A stretch of DNA of 64,000 nucleotides from Parachlamydiales bacterium (lineage in GTDB: Bacteria; Chlamydiota; Chlamydiia; Chlamydiales; Rhabdochlamydiaceae), in contig PLXY01000011.1 of assembly GCA_003153295.1 (NCBI GenBank), positions 383,117 to 447,116 of the forward strand. Direction: 5' to 3'. Below the pieces are notes generated by a model that had not been told where the DNA came from, searched no databases, and worked only from the letters and a program-made list of their open reading frames with translations. The position numbers and the translations under genes were made by a program. Below, one piece after another: positions 7,898-16,093 of this stretch. Numbering within the stretch: the first letter of the stretch is position 1; each line of letters opens with the position of its first letter.

Positions 7898-8428
7898 ATG
7901 CCCATCTTAACAATTACGTCAAAAGATTTACAATCAGCTGGTTTAAATATTTTGTACAGTGCTGGGCATAAAATCATCGGCGGAGCTGTGGCCTATGGAG
8001 TGATTCAAGTAGCTAGACGAGTTTTTAACAGATCTTTTTATTCTGACAGCACCTTGCAAAAAATAGAAAGAGCGGCAATTTTGACCAGCTGCATCATTAG
8101 TTATTATGTGGCTTCACAAACACCTCTAAAGACATTTTCCTTTCGGAAGGCATTGGAGTTGTTCATTTTAGAAATCATCCTCAATGCTTGCTTTAAGTCA
8201 TGGCTTTCAAGAGAAGTAGAGATATTTATTCCGAGTGCCAAAGGTACTTTAGGAGGCAATCTCGGAGGAGCATGGTTAGGTTATTTTTCAGGCCATCTGG
8301 GCGGACGCACAGGGCAGATCTTGATGAGCATTATGGGAGCACAATCCTACGTAAGTATTGCTAGAGAAAACTTCTCAAGCAGTAAACGTAGACCCTTTTA
8401 TCAAAGATTTTTAGCTGATGAAGAGTAG
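7898..8428 (+). CDS. Hypothetical glycine-zipper membrane protein
   Basis: A 176-residue protein not recognised. It has hydrophobic segments near residues 23-40, 62-78 and 88-100, and a glycine-rich stretch (about 118-140, GTLGGNLGG then SGHLGG) typical of glycine-zipper membrane helices. No signal peptide cleavage site is obvious. AAAGGG upstream of the ATG is a plausible ribosome-binding site. It is single-gene, ending in a bidirectional terminator shared with the gene on the other strand. It could be an inclusion or inner-membrane protein; function unknown. Confidence 0.65.
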   Translation: MPILTITSKDLQSAGLNILYSAGHKIIGGAVAYGVIQVARRVFNRSFYSDSTLQKIERAAILTSCIISYYVASQTPLKTFSFRKALELFILEIILNACFKSWLSREVEIFIPSAKGTLGGNLGGAWLGYFSGHLGGRTGQILMSIMGAQSYVSIARENFSSSKRRPFYQRFLADEE

Positions 8429-8452
8429 CCAAAACTTTTAGATTTTGGCTAC
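8425..8452. terminator. Bidirectional intrinsic terminator
   Basis: GTAGCCAAAA and ATTTTGGCTAC form a 10-11 bp stem with a 7-base loop between two converging genes (7898-8428 plus, 8460-8546 minus). The TAG stop of the plus gene lies in the left arm. A-rich and T-rich inner stem bases suit termination in either direction. Confidence 0.7.
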
Positions 8453-8459
8453 CTCGAAA

Positions 8460-8546
8460 TTAGGTCTTATGACGATCGCGACGACGACGTTTTTTACGCT
8501 TATGTTTCGCCATTTTGTATTTTCTTTTCTTCTTAACAGATGACAT
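8460..8546 (-). CDS. AURKAIP1/COX24-domain small basic protein
   Basis: A 28-codon ORF of extreme basicity. Read directly: MSSVKKKRKYKMAKHKRKK, then RRRRDRHKT and TAA. The core K-M-A-K-H-K-R-K-K-R-R-R-R is the signature of the AURKAIP1/COX24 C-terminal domain (DUF1713) found in small bacterial ribosome-associated proteins and in the mitochondrial ribosome protein mS38. I infer a small-subunit ribosomal accessory protein. It lies downstream of the NTT gene on the same strand (30-base gap) and ends at the bidirectional terminator. Such short ORFs are usually missed by automatic calling. Confidence 0.8.
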   Translation of the reverse strand: MSSVKKKRKYKMAKHKRKKRRRRDRHKT

Positions 8547-8576
8547 ATCTTTCGTTTTTCCCTATGGTTTCAAAAA

Positions 8577-10148
8577 TTAAGTAGCAATTTCTCGGCTTTC
8601 TTCGGCAGTTCCCGCCGCAGTTTCTTTAATATTAATGGTTTCGTTATGGGCAACAAGAGACTGGAATTGTTTACCCAAATAATGAACAGCGACCATCCAT
8701 GCAGCGATGACAACGAGGAGGATAACACCTACAAAAGGAATGGTTGCAGATACAGTTCCAAAGAACATTAAAAGAGCTTGATAGATGAGGGCGCTTCCTG
8801 ATTTACCAAGGCGAGATCCCACGCCGTCAATAGCCGCTTTTCCTTTCAGTTTGGACTCTCGGCTCAAAGGAATAAAAGCGAGCTCTTTTGTGGCATCGAA
8901 AATCGTATATTTAGAAGCTCTTGAAATACATTGTTGGACTGAACCGAATAGAACGCCCAGAACTAGGGGGGTGCTTCCCATAAAGGCACCGAGGGCTATT
9001 CCTACTGAGGTATCTTTCATGAGGAGGAAGGAGAAAAATCCCACACCGGTGATCAAGAGAAGCGCAGGAGGGACCATCGCATTGATCGTCCAAGAAAATT
9101 TTCTGATCATCACACTCGTTGCAATCGCAATCATCGTTGCAGCGATGCCGACCCACATCGTGACCCTGCCCATGTAGCCATTGAAGTCGTTAGGCTGTGG
9201 ATGGATATGAAGGAGCTGGTCTTTCCAGGTGACTTCGGTCAGGTTAATACAGATGTTATAAGTGAGCACAATCGTCGCAATGCAAAGTAAATATTTGGAA
9301 CTGGCCAGGTATTTAAAGTTCTTACGGAGGCTCATTTTTTCATTTGATTTTTCCGTCTCATAGGTGAGCTGCTGACGATAAGCGGGATTTTTTAAAATAT
9401 TTTTATGGAACCAGCGGAAGATGCCCATCACAATGACTCCGCCTACAACGACGATACAGCTGATAATTAAAAGAGAATATTGCCAAGGATCATTGCCATT
9501 GGTCGCCATCCACTTTCCGGCCATATTGGAAATAATCGTCGCGGCCCCTCCTGCGCAGATCGCAGATAGATTGCCTCCGATAAGGATCAGAACGTAGAAC
9601 CGTTTGGCCGTTTTAACATTCAAAATTTCATTGGCAAATCCCCAGAAGAGGACTGTCATGATCGTCGTGCCCCAAAGTTCGGCCATCACATAGAATGTCG
9701 TATAAGTCCAATTCCGTATAAGCGCGACGAATCCTTTAAGACCGAGCGGGAAGTAGCCTTCCAACCGATCGGCAAATGCATGGGGGTGGAGCGCATCGCG
9801 GAGAGGAAATAGGATGAAAGAAAAGACCATGAAAAACCCCAAGAAGAGAGTCATCATGATATAAAACACTTTCTCGGTTGTGTACCGGTTGGCCAGTCGA
9901 GTAAAGAGAATCGTCATGAGAAGAGCCATGGGTAAGACCACCCAGACCTTCATAAAAGGGATGATTTCTGCTCCTGAAGAAGGGGCTGTAATGACGAGGG
10001 AATCTTTTGCGGCTCTTAAGATATTATAATTAAAACAAATGAAGAAAAAGATTAGTATTAGTGGTAAAAATAATTTCAATTCGCTTTTATGGACAGGGCA
10101 GAACCAGGAACGGAAACGGCCGAATTCCTGGGAACTGTTAGATGACAT
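8577..10148 (-). CDS. ADP/ATP translocase (NTT family), copy 1
   Basis: A 523-residue, about 12-span membrane protein. The N-terminus has the family pattern PVHKSELKLFLP...F.ICFNYN.LR..KDSLVITAPSSGAE; later come WGFANEI...KRFY and RNWTYTTFYVMAELW, and the conserved DATKELAFIPLSRESK.KGKAAIDGVGSRLGKSG block near 430-460. NTTs exchange bacterial ADP for host ATP, or import other nucleotides, across the inner membrane of chlamydiae and rickettsiae. A paralogue lies at 30939-32492. The exact substrate cannot be read from sequence. It is preceded by a good sigma-70-type promoter at 10193-10220. Confidence 0.93.
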   Translation of the reverse strand: MSSNSSQEFGRFRSWFCPVHKSELKLFLPLILIFFFICFNYNILRAAKDSLVITAPSSGAEIIPFMKVWVVLPMALLMTILFTRLANRYTTEKVFYIMMTLFLGFFMVFSFILFPLRDALHPHAFADRLEGYFPLGLKGFVALIRNWTYTTFYVMAELWGTTIMTVLFWGFANEILNVKTAKRFYVLILIGGNLSAICAGGAATIISNMAGKWMATNGNDPWQYSLLIISCIVVVGGVIVMGIFRWFHKNILKNPAYRQQLTYETEKSNEKMSLRKNFKYLASSKYLLCIATIVLTYNICINLTEVTWKDQLLHIHPQPNDFNGYMGRVTMWVGIAATMIAIATSVMIRKFSWTINAMVPPALLLITGVGFFSFLLMKDTSVGIALGAFMGSTPLVLGVLFGSVQQCISRASKYTIFDATKELAFIPLSRESKLKGKAAIDGVGSRLGKSGSALIYQALLMFFGTVSATIPFVGVILLVVIAAWMVAVHYLGKQFQSLVAHNETINIKETAAGTAEESREIAT

Positions 10149-10192
10149 CGATAAAAGTCCTACCCTTTACCCGTCTTGCTGGGATAGCAAAA

Positions 10193-10220
10193 ATTATAAC
10201 ACTTTTCCCATATTTGACAA
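10193..10220 (-). promoter_or_regulatory. Promoter of NTT copy 1
   Basis: On the minus strand TTGTCA and a perfect TATAAT are separated by 16 bases, placing the transcript start about 35-40 bases upstream of the translocase ATG. This matches the sigma-70/sigma-66 consensus. It shows the translocase can be transcribed independently of dnaB. Confidence 0.65.
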
Positions 10221-10361
10221 GGAAGAATAGGGGTTTGTGCTAGGGTTTTTTCAAAAACATTTTTCATGGGTTCCAGGGGAAAATCATTAAAAAAACAGTC
10301 TAAAACCTTAAAAATTATTTCTAATCGGCACTTAAATAAATTTTTTATATAAAATAAAATT

Positions 10362-11798
10362 CTAATTTGGTGAAAAAGCTGAAAAAGCCGCTTCATTATT
10401 AGAATTATTCGTATTGCGAATCGGGGCGTAATTGGCAAATTGAGCCAGCTCTTTTCTGAATGCTAAGTTAACACTGCCAATAGCGCCATGTCGATTTTTT
10501 GCCACAATCAATTCTGCGGTTCCAGGCTTATCATACGGATCGTAATATTCCCGTCTTAAAAGGAACATGACCAAATCACTGTCCTGCTCCAGCGATCCCG
10601 ATTCTCTCAAGTCGCTCATCATGGGACGGTGGCCTGCGCGCTCTTCTACCTTTCGGGAAAGCTGTGATAAACATAGAATGGGAACATTGAGTTCTCGGGC
10701 TAAAGTTTTCAAAAGGCGCGAGATTTCCGAAACCTCCAGCTGCCGGTTTTCTTGATTTCTAAAATTTCCTGAGCCTGTTAACAGCTGCAGGTAGTCGATG
10801 ACAAGAAACTGAATGCCATAAGCTTCTTTCATGCGCCGGGCCCGGGCGCGCAAGTCGGTGATTTTAAGGCCTGGCTGATCATCGATGATCATCGTATGTT
10901 TTTGCATGGTGTTGACAGCGCCGACAATCCGTTGAAATTCAATCCCATTGAGCGAGCCCGTCCGGATTTTATCCGACTCGACTTCGGCCTGAGAACAGAT
11001 GATTCGATGGAGCAACTGGTCGGCCGTCATCTCTAAAGAAAAGATCCCGACCGGAAGGTTATTTTTAAAACAAATATTTTCAGCGATGTTGAGAGCAAGA
11101 GCCGTTTTTCCCATCGCAGGCCGCGCTGCAAGGATCATCAAGTTGGAAGGCGACAGTCCATTGACCATCTTGTCGAATTCAAGGTAATGGGTCGGTATTC
11201 CCGTGATGCCGCTATCATCAGGTCCACGCGCTTGATATTTTTCTTGTTTTTCCTGGAGTTCTTTTAAATAGGGAAGTTTGGAAGAGGCTTTTGCTCCAGA
11301 AATGATATCTTTGATCAAGATGCCGCCTAACGTGTTGGCGGACTGACTGATGTGGAAGAATTTTTGCTGAGCGATATCTAAGGATGTCTGGACATCGTCA
11401 GGATTGTCAAAAGCTTGTTTTTCCACATCCTGCGCTGCATGGATCATGCGGCGTAGCAGAGATTTATTCCGGACGAGCTCGGTATATTCTTCAATATGGG
11501 CTGCGGTTCCTGCATATTGGGCCACCGTTGTTAGATACGCGATTCCCCCAATAGCTTTAAGTTGATTGCGCCGTTTAAGCTCTTCCGCAACCAAGTGTAG
11601 ATCAGCCGGTTTATCCTGAAGAAAGCATCCCTTTAGAACTTCAAAAATGACCTTATGTTCGGTGTAATAGAAATCTTGTTCGTCCAAGGAGTCCGCAGCG
11701 ATATTGAGGCTGCCGATCGACGTGAGCATGCAGCCCAGCACGATCATTTCCGATTCTTTGGAGTTAGGAGGAATTTTGGTCACAGGAGTTTCTGCCAT
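10362..11798 (-). CDS. dnaB: Replicative DNA helicase DnaB
   Basis: A 478-residue DnaB. The N-terminal primase-interaction domain (about 1-120) begins IVLGCMLTSIGSLNIAADSL; the RecA-like domain has Walker A ARPAMGKTA near 230. Further motifs are LVIDYLQLLTGSG near 330, the NRQLEVSEISR arm, and LSQLSRKVEER. No intein is present and the length is normal. It unwinds DNA at the fork. In C. trachomatis, from memory, dnaB neighbours gidA, as it nearly does here with the translocase between. A 213-base AT-rich gap separates its stop from the translocase start. Confidence 0.96.
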   Translation of the reverse strand: MAETPVTKIPPNSKESEMIVLGCMLTSIGSLNIAADSLDEQDFYYTEHKVIFEVLKGCFLQDKPADLHLVAEELKRRNQLKAIGGIAYLTTVAQYAGTAAHIEEYTELVRNKSLLRRMIHAAQDVEKQAFDNPDDVQTSLDIAQQKFFHISQSANTLGGILIKDIISGAKASSKLPYLKELQEKQEKYQARGPDDSGITGIPTHYLEFDKMVNGLSPSNLMILAARPAMGKTALALNIAENICFKNNLPVGIFSLEMTADQLLHRIICSQAEVESDKIRTGSLNGIEFQRIVGAVNTMQKHTMIIDDQPGLKITDLRARARRMKEAYGIQFLVIDYLQLLTGSGNFRNQENRQLEVSEISRLLKTLARELNVPILCLSQLSRKVEERAGHRPMMSDLRESGSLEQDSDLVMFLLRREYYDPYDKPGTAELIVAKNRHGAIGSVNLAFRKELAQFANYAPIRNTNNSNNEAAFSAFSPN

Positions 11799-11931
11799 AT
11801 CAGGTTAACTTATAGCATAAGCTGGATTATTTCAATGTGGAGCAGTAGTCCAACCTTTGTAGGTCTGAATATTTTGGAAGGGTTGTGGAAATTTGGCTTT
11901 TAATTGAGACGATTTCAAGAGAACTAGAGAA

Positions 11932-11960
11932 AAACGGGGTGTGGTTACCATACCCCGTTA
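11932..11960 (-). terminator. Intrinsic terminator of the 30-aa gene
   Basis: On the minus strand AACGGGGT, a short loop and ACCCCGTT are followed by TTTCTC. It lies just after the stop of the 11971-12063 gene and before dnaB, so transcription of the small gene should end here. Confidence 0.65.
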
Positions 11961-11970
11961 GAGATTAATC

Positions 11971-12063
11971 TCATCCACAGCTGCTGCAGCTGCTCATTTT
12001 ACGCTTTGAAGTTTTTGTCTTCTTGCGTGCAGGTTTTCTTGCTTTTGCTTTTTTCTTTGCCAT
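11971..12063 (-). CDS. Small Lys/Ala-rich basic peptide with C-terminal cysteines
   Basis: A 30-codon ORF: MAKKKAKARKPARKKTKTSK, then RKMSSCSSCG and TGA. Its support comes from a very strong ribosome-binding site (CCGGAGGGG six bases before the ATG), an upstream promoter at 12098-12126, and a terminator at 11932-11960, so it is a complete transcription unit. The N-terminal 22 residues resemble histone H1-type tails such as the chlamydial histone-like proteins; the CSSC end could bind metal or form disulfides. I do not know a named family. It may bind nucleic acid. Confidence 0.7.
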   Translation of the reverse strand: MAKKKAKARKPARKKTKTSKRKMSSCSSCG

Positions 12064-12097
12064 GTTCCCCTCCGGGGTTTAAACAATTCCTAATTTC

Positions 12098-12126
12098 TGA
12101 ATATCTCTGATCAGATTTATTAACAA
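12098..12126 (-). promoter_or_regulatory. Promoter of the 30-aa gene
   Basis: Minus-strand TTGTTA and TATTCA separated by 17 bases, about 30 bases upstream of a strong Shine-Dalgarno sequence. The spacing is ideal and the boxes each match the consensus at four of six positions. Confidence 0.45.
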
Positions 12127-12234
12127 GAGGTAAACTATTTTTATTTAAAATAGTTCAAATGAAGGATTTCTAACAACTAGGATTTAGAAGATATTAAAGG
12201 ACTTCAAAAAGTATTTTGACCTTTGCAAGTAAAT

Positions 12235-12323
12235 CGGAAAGAGTGGGATTTGAACCCACGGTACCCATTTAAGGGTACGCGTCCTTAGCAGGGACGTGCC
12301 TTCGGCCACTCAGCCATCTTTCC
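12235..12323 (-). tRNA. tRNA-Ser (anticodon GCU)
   Basis: The minus strand folds as a class II tRNA of 89 bases. The acceptor stem is GGAAAGA/TCTTTCC with G discriminator, the D arm GCTGAGTGGCCGAAGGC, and the anticodon stem CGTCC/GGACG with loop CTGCTAA giving anticodon GCT. A long variable arm (TACCC..GGGTA) and T arm GTGGG-TTCAAAT-CCCAC complete it. The long variable arm confirms serine. It reads AGC/AGU codons. CCA is not encoded. Confidence 0.97.
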
Positions 12324-12705
12324 AAAAAGGAGGATTATCTTAACCTCTGAAGGGGAATTCGTCAATAATCCCATTTTTTAATTTGGCAATAAAAAAATGA
12401 AAGTGATAAAATCACATTTGTGATTTACCAATCGGTTCTCTCTCTTTCTAAGAAGCCTTTCCCGAAGCGCCGCTAGGCGCACAATCTCGTTTTTTCATTA
12501 ACATTTTATTTTTTCATCAGTAGGCCCCGCAAAAATAATTTTTTTTGCAGCGTCTGCGGAATGACTTATTCAGGCTAAAACTAGTTTTTTTCAAACTAGT
12601 TGATTTTACAAACCTGTACGTCAGCGAAAGGTCTCAACTCACTCAAAAAAAGTGGGATACGGATCCTTTTTGCTTATTTGAATAACGAAATTAACTAGGT
12701 ACAAG
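12324..12705. other. 382-base intergenic region with hairpins, no gene
   Basis: AT-rich region between tRNA-Ser and the lysine module. It holds a perfect 18-bp palindrome (12409-12426), a GC-rich hairpin GCGCC-GCTA-GGCGC (12467-12480), and a hairpin AACTAGTTT/AAACTAGTT (12579-12601). I see no ORF with a start and ribosome site and no recognisable riboswitch. It probably contains the promoter and leader of the 12706 operon. Confidence 0.5.
12409..12426. promoter_or_regulatory. Perfect 18-bp palindrome, candidate operator
   Basis: AAATCACA-TT-TGTGATTT is perfectly self-complementary and overlaps a second small palindrome (GTGATAAAATCAC) on its left. A dyad of this size upstream of the lysine operon and the tRNA gene suits a dimeric repressor or activator. 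The binding protein is unknown; none is encoded next to it. Confidence 0.4.
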
Positions 12706-13740
12706 ATGATCACACATACAATGATAATGCGGTGCGAGGAAAGTCCTTCGGAGAGAAGGGCGCCTTTAACACCAGAAGACGCGGGTAGGCTTTTAGGGGC
12801 AGGTTTTCGCATTTTAGTCGAAACTTCTGCTCATCGAATTTTTTCTGATGAACAATATCGAAACAGTGGATGTGAAATTGTTTCAAAAGAGAGTTGGCGT
12901 TCAGCCCCCTCTAAAACGACTATTTTAGGCATCAAAGCACTTCCTGAAGATGAGATGTGCTTCAGCCACATTCATATCTTTTTTGCACATGCTTATCGAA
13001 AACAGCTGCATAGCGTTTCTCTATTGCAAAAATTTGTAGCGGGGCAAGGAACTCTTCTCGATCTTGAATATCTTTTAGACGAACGAAAAATGAGATTAGT
13101 CTCTTTTAGCCGCTATGCTGGCATTGCTGGGGCTATTGCAGGATTGAATGCTCTATTGCCTCAATCCTACCCCCTCATGGACCAGATCTCATCGACAGAA
13201 TGGAAGAGACAGCTTTCTGCCCATTTACCTGAGTTAAAATCATTCCGTTATCTCATTACCGGAGCTGAGGGACGGTGCGGTGGAGGTGTAGGTTCAATCT
13301 TTGAAGATTTGGGCATTCGTGTTGACAGGTGGACGTTAGAAGATACTCTCTCGGGTCGTCCTTTCAGCGATATTCTCAATTATGATGTGCTTTTTCATTG
13401 TGCAGCGGCTTTAACTGCTCAGCCGCTAATGGTGAAGCTTTCAGAGGAATGTCCAGAACTGATCGTCGATATTACATGCGATATTGGCAATCCCTTTAAT
13501 CTCTTAGATCTGGGCCATCATGCCACCTCTTTTGCAGCTCCTGTGCAATGGATCCAAAGAACAAATAAGCCTTTAAAAGTCGTTGCCATCGATCATTTGC
13601 CCAATCTTCTTTCTGAAGAGAGTAGTCGATGGTTTTCTTCGCAGCTTCTGCCTTTGTTGATGAAGCCTGAACACCCAGCATGGGAAGAGAGCTTTAATCA
13701 TTTTCAAAGAGCAATTGCCCATTTAGGAGGTGCAATGTGA
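12706..13740 (+). CDS. Saccharopine dehydrogenase, lysine-forming type (LYS1-like)
   Basis: A 344-residue protein. The N-terminus carries the AlaDH/PNT-type motif ESPSERRAPLTPEDAGRLL; a central Rossmann motif GAEGRCGGGV near 187-196 matches the GxxGRCGxG loop of LYS1-type enzymes, which interconvert lysine + 2-oxoglutarate and saccharopine with NAD. Slightly shorter than fungal LYS1 (about 370). An ATG at 12721 is an alternative start that aligns better with family N-termini. It is GTGA-coupled to the next gene, the partner enzyme. In context it should act in lysine breakdown or synthesis through saccharopine. The direction is inference. Confidence 0.82.
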   Translation: MITHTMIMRCEESPSERRAPLTPEDAGRLLGAGFRILVETSAHRIFSDEQYRNSGCEIVSKESWRSAPSKTTILGIKALPEDEMCFSHIHIFFAHAYRKQLHSVSLLQKFVAGQGTLLDLEYLLDERKMRLVSFSRYAGIAGAIAGLNALLPQSYPLMDQISSTEWKRQLSAHLPELKSFRYLITGAEGRCGGGVGSIFEDLGIRVDRWTLEDTLSGRPFSDILNYDVLFHCAAALTAQPLMVKLSEECPELIVDITCDIGNPFNLLDLGHHATSFAAPVQWIQRTNKPLKVVAIDHLPNLLSEESSRWFSSQLLPLLMKPEHPAWEESFNHFQRAIAHLGGAM

Positions 13741-14858
13741 GAAATATTCATTGGATTGGATCTGGATTATCTTCAACGTTTGGCATTGATGAGCTGATTG
13801 CTCATCCTAGGGGAAATTTGCATCTTTGGATGCGAGATCCTGCTAAAGCTAAATGGAACAGCTCTGCTGTTTCGATACATCAGTATGATCTTGATTGTTT
13901 AAGAGAGACGTTGTGTGCGGGAGATATTGTTGTCTCCATGCTTCCTTTTACGATGCATTTGTCTTTGGCTCAAATGGCACTAGAGCGCGGAGCTCATTTT
14001 ATCTGCAGCAGTTATCTGTCTCCTGCCTTGTTGGAGCTGGATGAAACAGCTCGAGCAAAAGGGGTTATTGTCGCAGGTGAGATGGGATTAGATCCGGGGA
14101 TTGATCACATGTTAGCGCATGAACTGGTACGAAGGTATCAAGAGGATCGGAAGGATGAGAACCACTCCATTTCGTTTCTCTCTTTATGTGGAGGAATTCC
14201 CGAGGCTCCTGGTCCTTTTTGCTATCAATTCAGCTGGTCGCCGGTCGGCATTCTGCGAGCGCTTCGTCAAGCTTCCACATGGTTGGAAGGAGGACAGCCC
14301 TGTACAGTGGGAGCTCCTTATCAGGCTGTTAAAACAGTGAGAATCAGAGGAGAGGAATTCGAATATTATCCTAACCGCGATTCATTGCCATTTATTGATT
14401 ATTACCAGCTTCCCCGAGACCGTTTAAAAAAGTTTCTCAGGGGGTCGATCCGTTCTCAAGGATGGAAAGAAGCCTGGAAAGATATTTTTTATCAGCTTCC
14501 GGAGTTAAATGAAGAAGGTCTTCAAGCTTTGAGTCAAGAGCTCTATGAAAAATACGCTTATAAAGACAATGAGAGGGATCGCGTCGTGATGTTTATCGCG
14601 CTTGATGTAACGAACCATTTAGGAGAGATTGTTCGAACTTACTCGGCCTATTTGGATGTTATAGGCAATGAAACTCATCATGCGATGACTACTCTGGTCT
14701 GCTTGCCTCTTTTGACCGTGATCGATGGAATTATCGAAGGGAGATATGCGCCGGGTATTTTAAGGCCGGTTCCATCGAAGCAAGAATTAGACAGATGGCT
14801 CCAGTTGCTAGAGCTTCATCAAATTGAGGTTCAATTTGTTACTACGGAGCGACTATGA
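13737..14858 (+). CDS. Saccharopine dehydrogenase, glutamate-forming type (LYS9-like)
   Basis: A 373-residue protein with GTG start overlapping the previous stop. It has an N-terminal nucleotide-binding segment (IGSGLSS), the VVSMLPFTMH motif near 62-71, and the diagnostic GEMGLDPGIDHMLA near 110-123 of the saccharopine reductase family (family form VGLDPGIDH). It splits saccharopine into glutamate and 2-aminoadipate semialdehyde, or the reverse. Shorter than LYS9 (about 446), closer to bacterial homologues. Coupled by ATGA to an MFS transporter, giving a compact three-gene unit. Confidence 0.82.
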   Translation: MRNIHWIGSGLSSTFGIDELIAHPRGNLHLWMRDPAKAKWNSSAVSIHQYDLDCLRETLCAGDIVVSMLPFTMHLSLAQMALERGAHFICSSYLSPALLELDETARAKGVIVAGEMGLDPGIDHMLAHELVRRYQEDRKDENHSISFLSLCGGIPEAPGPFCYQFSWSPVGILRALRQASTWLEGGQPCTVGAPYQAVKTVRIRGEEFEYYPNRDSLPFIDYYQLPRDRLKKFLRGSIRSQGWKEAWKDIFYQLPELNEEGLQALSQELYEKYAYKDNERDRVVMFIALDVTNHLGEIVRTYSAYLDVIGNETHHAMTTLVCLPLLTVIDGIIEGRYAPGILRPVPSKQELDRWLQLLELHQIEVQFVTTERL

Positions 14859-16093
14859 GCCGCGCGTGGTCAGGAGGACTCCTCTGGGGTTGTACGATTC
14901 TATTTTATATGTATCAATATTTGCTGCGGGCTGAGCCTGCAGCAATGCATCATGCTTGGGTGGAAGAGTTTCATATCAATGCGACGGAGTTTGCCTCCGT
15001 CGGCGTTTATTACTTATATGCCTATGCTGCAATGCAAATTCCCATTGGATGGTTATTGGATCGAGTAGGGATCAAACGCATCTTGCTGGTTTCGATTCTA
15101 GTTTGTCTTGTAGGAGCACTATTGCTGGCGTTTGCAAAAGTATTTTGGATGGTCCAGCTCAGCCGGATTTTCATGGGGATCGGTTCTGCAACGCCTTTTA
15201 TTTGTTCGATGAAGATTATTCAAGATACTTTTTCAGCTCGTAAGCAGCCGTTTTTTTGCGGTGCAACGTTGACAATAGGGATTTTAGGTGCAATGTGTGC
15301 AGGTCTGCCTTTATTGCTCATAGTCGAGAAATGGGGATGGAAAATATCCGCACAAGCTCTGGCTATGATCGGGGTTGTCATTTTTGCAGCCATCGCGCTA
15401 GTCATCCGAAAAAGTCCATCTCCAACGGCTATTCAAGTCGAGCGTGAGTCTTCTTGGAAACTGTGTTTTCAAGGATCCATACTTCGCTATATTTTAATTA
15501 CAATCGGGCTGTACGCTCCGCTGGCGATTCTCGTGGATATGTGGGGTATTCCTTTTCTTACTCTAAAGTATGGAATAGTGCGAGAGCAAGCCGCTTCTAT
15601 CACGATGCTGGGTTATTTTGGACTGGCAGTGGGAAGTGTAGTGATTCCTCTCATCACTCGATCGCAAAAATCACTTCATAGGATGATCTTAGGATCGCTT
15701 ATCGGGGTGGGCTTATGTCTGGGGATGATTATCTTGTCATTTCTCCCTTTAACGATGCTAGCGATTGTATTTTTAGTGCTGGGATTTTTGTGCGGAAGCT
15801 TGATGCTATGCTATCCAGCCATCGGTCTTTATACGACCCCTAAAAACTCCGGATTTCTTTTTGGTTTTGCTAATGGTTTTCTTATGCTGGGGGAAGGAGC
15901 TTTGAATTTTGGAGTGGGCGCTCTTTTAGATTTCCATGGAAAGGGAATTGTGAGCGGAGACGGGACTGCCATTTATACAGTCCTACACTATCAAAATGTA
16001 CTGAGCTGGATTTTTTTTCCGCTTTTAACGGTTTGTATTGGGCTGGCTTGGATCTCGATGAGATCACTGCGCAAGAAGATCCTCAGTCAATAA
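14855..16093 (+). CDS. MFS transporter of the saccharopine operon
   Basis: A 412-residue protein with about 12 membrane spans. Motif A-like loop GWLLDRVGIKRIL lies after the second span (about residues 63-75), as in the major facilitator superfamily. The N-terminus (YMYQYLLRAEPA) resembles the anion:cation symporter/phthalate-like branch, which includes Legionella Pht-type transporters; that is a family impression only. Being ATGA-coupled to the two saccharopine enzymes, it probably imports lysine, saccharopine or a related metabolite. The last 11 bases overlap the convergent gene at 16083. Confidence 0.8.
   Translation: MSRAWSGGLLWGCTILFYMYQYLLRAEPAAMHHAWVEEFHINATEFASVGVYYLYAYAAMQIPIGWLLDRVGIKRILLVSILVCLVGALLLAFAKVFWMVQLSRIFMGIGSATPFICSMKIIQDTFSARKQPFFCGATLTIGILGAMCAGLPLLLIVEKWGWKISAQALAMIGVVIFAAIALVIRKSPSPTAIQVERESSWKLCFQGSILRYILITIGLYAPLAILVDMWGIPFLTLKYGIVREQAASITMLGYFGLAVGSVVIPLITRSQKSLHRMILGSLIGVGLCLGMIILSFLPLTMLAIVFLVLGFLCGSLMLCYPAIGLYTTPKNSGFLFGFANGFLMLGEGALNFGVGALLDFHGKGIVSGDGTAIYTVLHYQNVLSWIFFPLLTVCIGLAWISMRSLRKKILSQ

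Noticed and set aside
10160..10438. 92-codon minus-strand ORF between dnaB and the translocase
   Set aside because: It overlaps the end of dnaB in another frame, is AT-rich low-complexity and spans the translocase promoter.
12324..12705. Lysine riboswitch before the saccharopine operon
   Set aside because: The region has hairpins but I do not see the conserved lysine-riboswitch core; the hairpins are short and separate.
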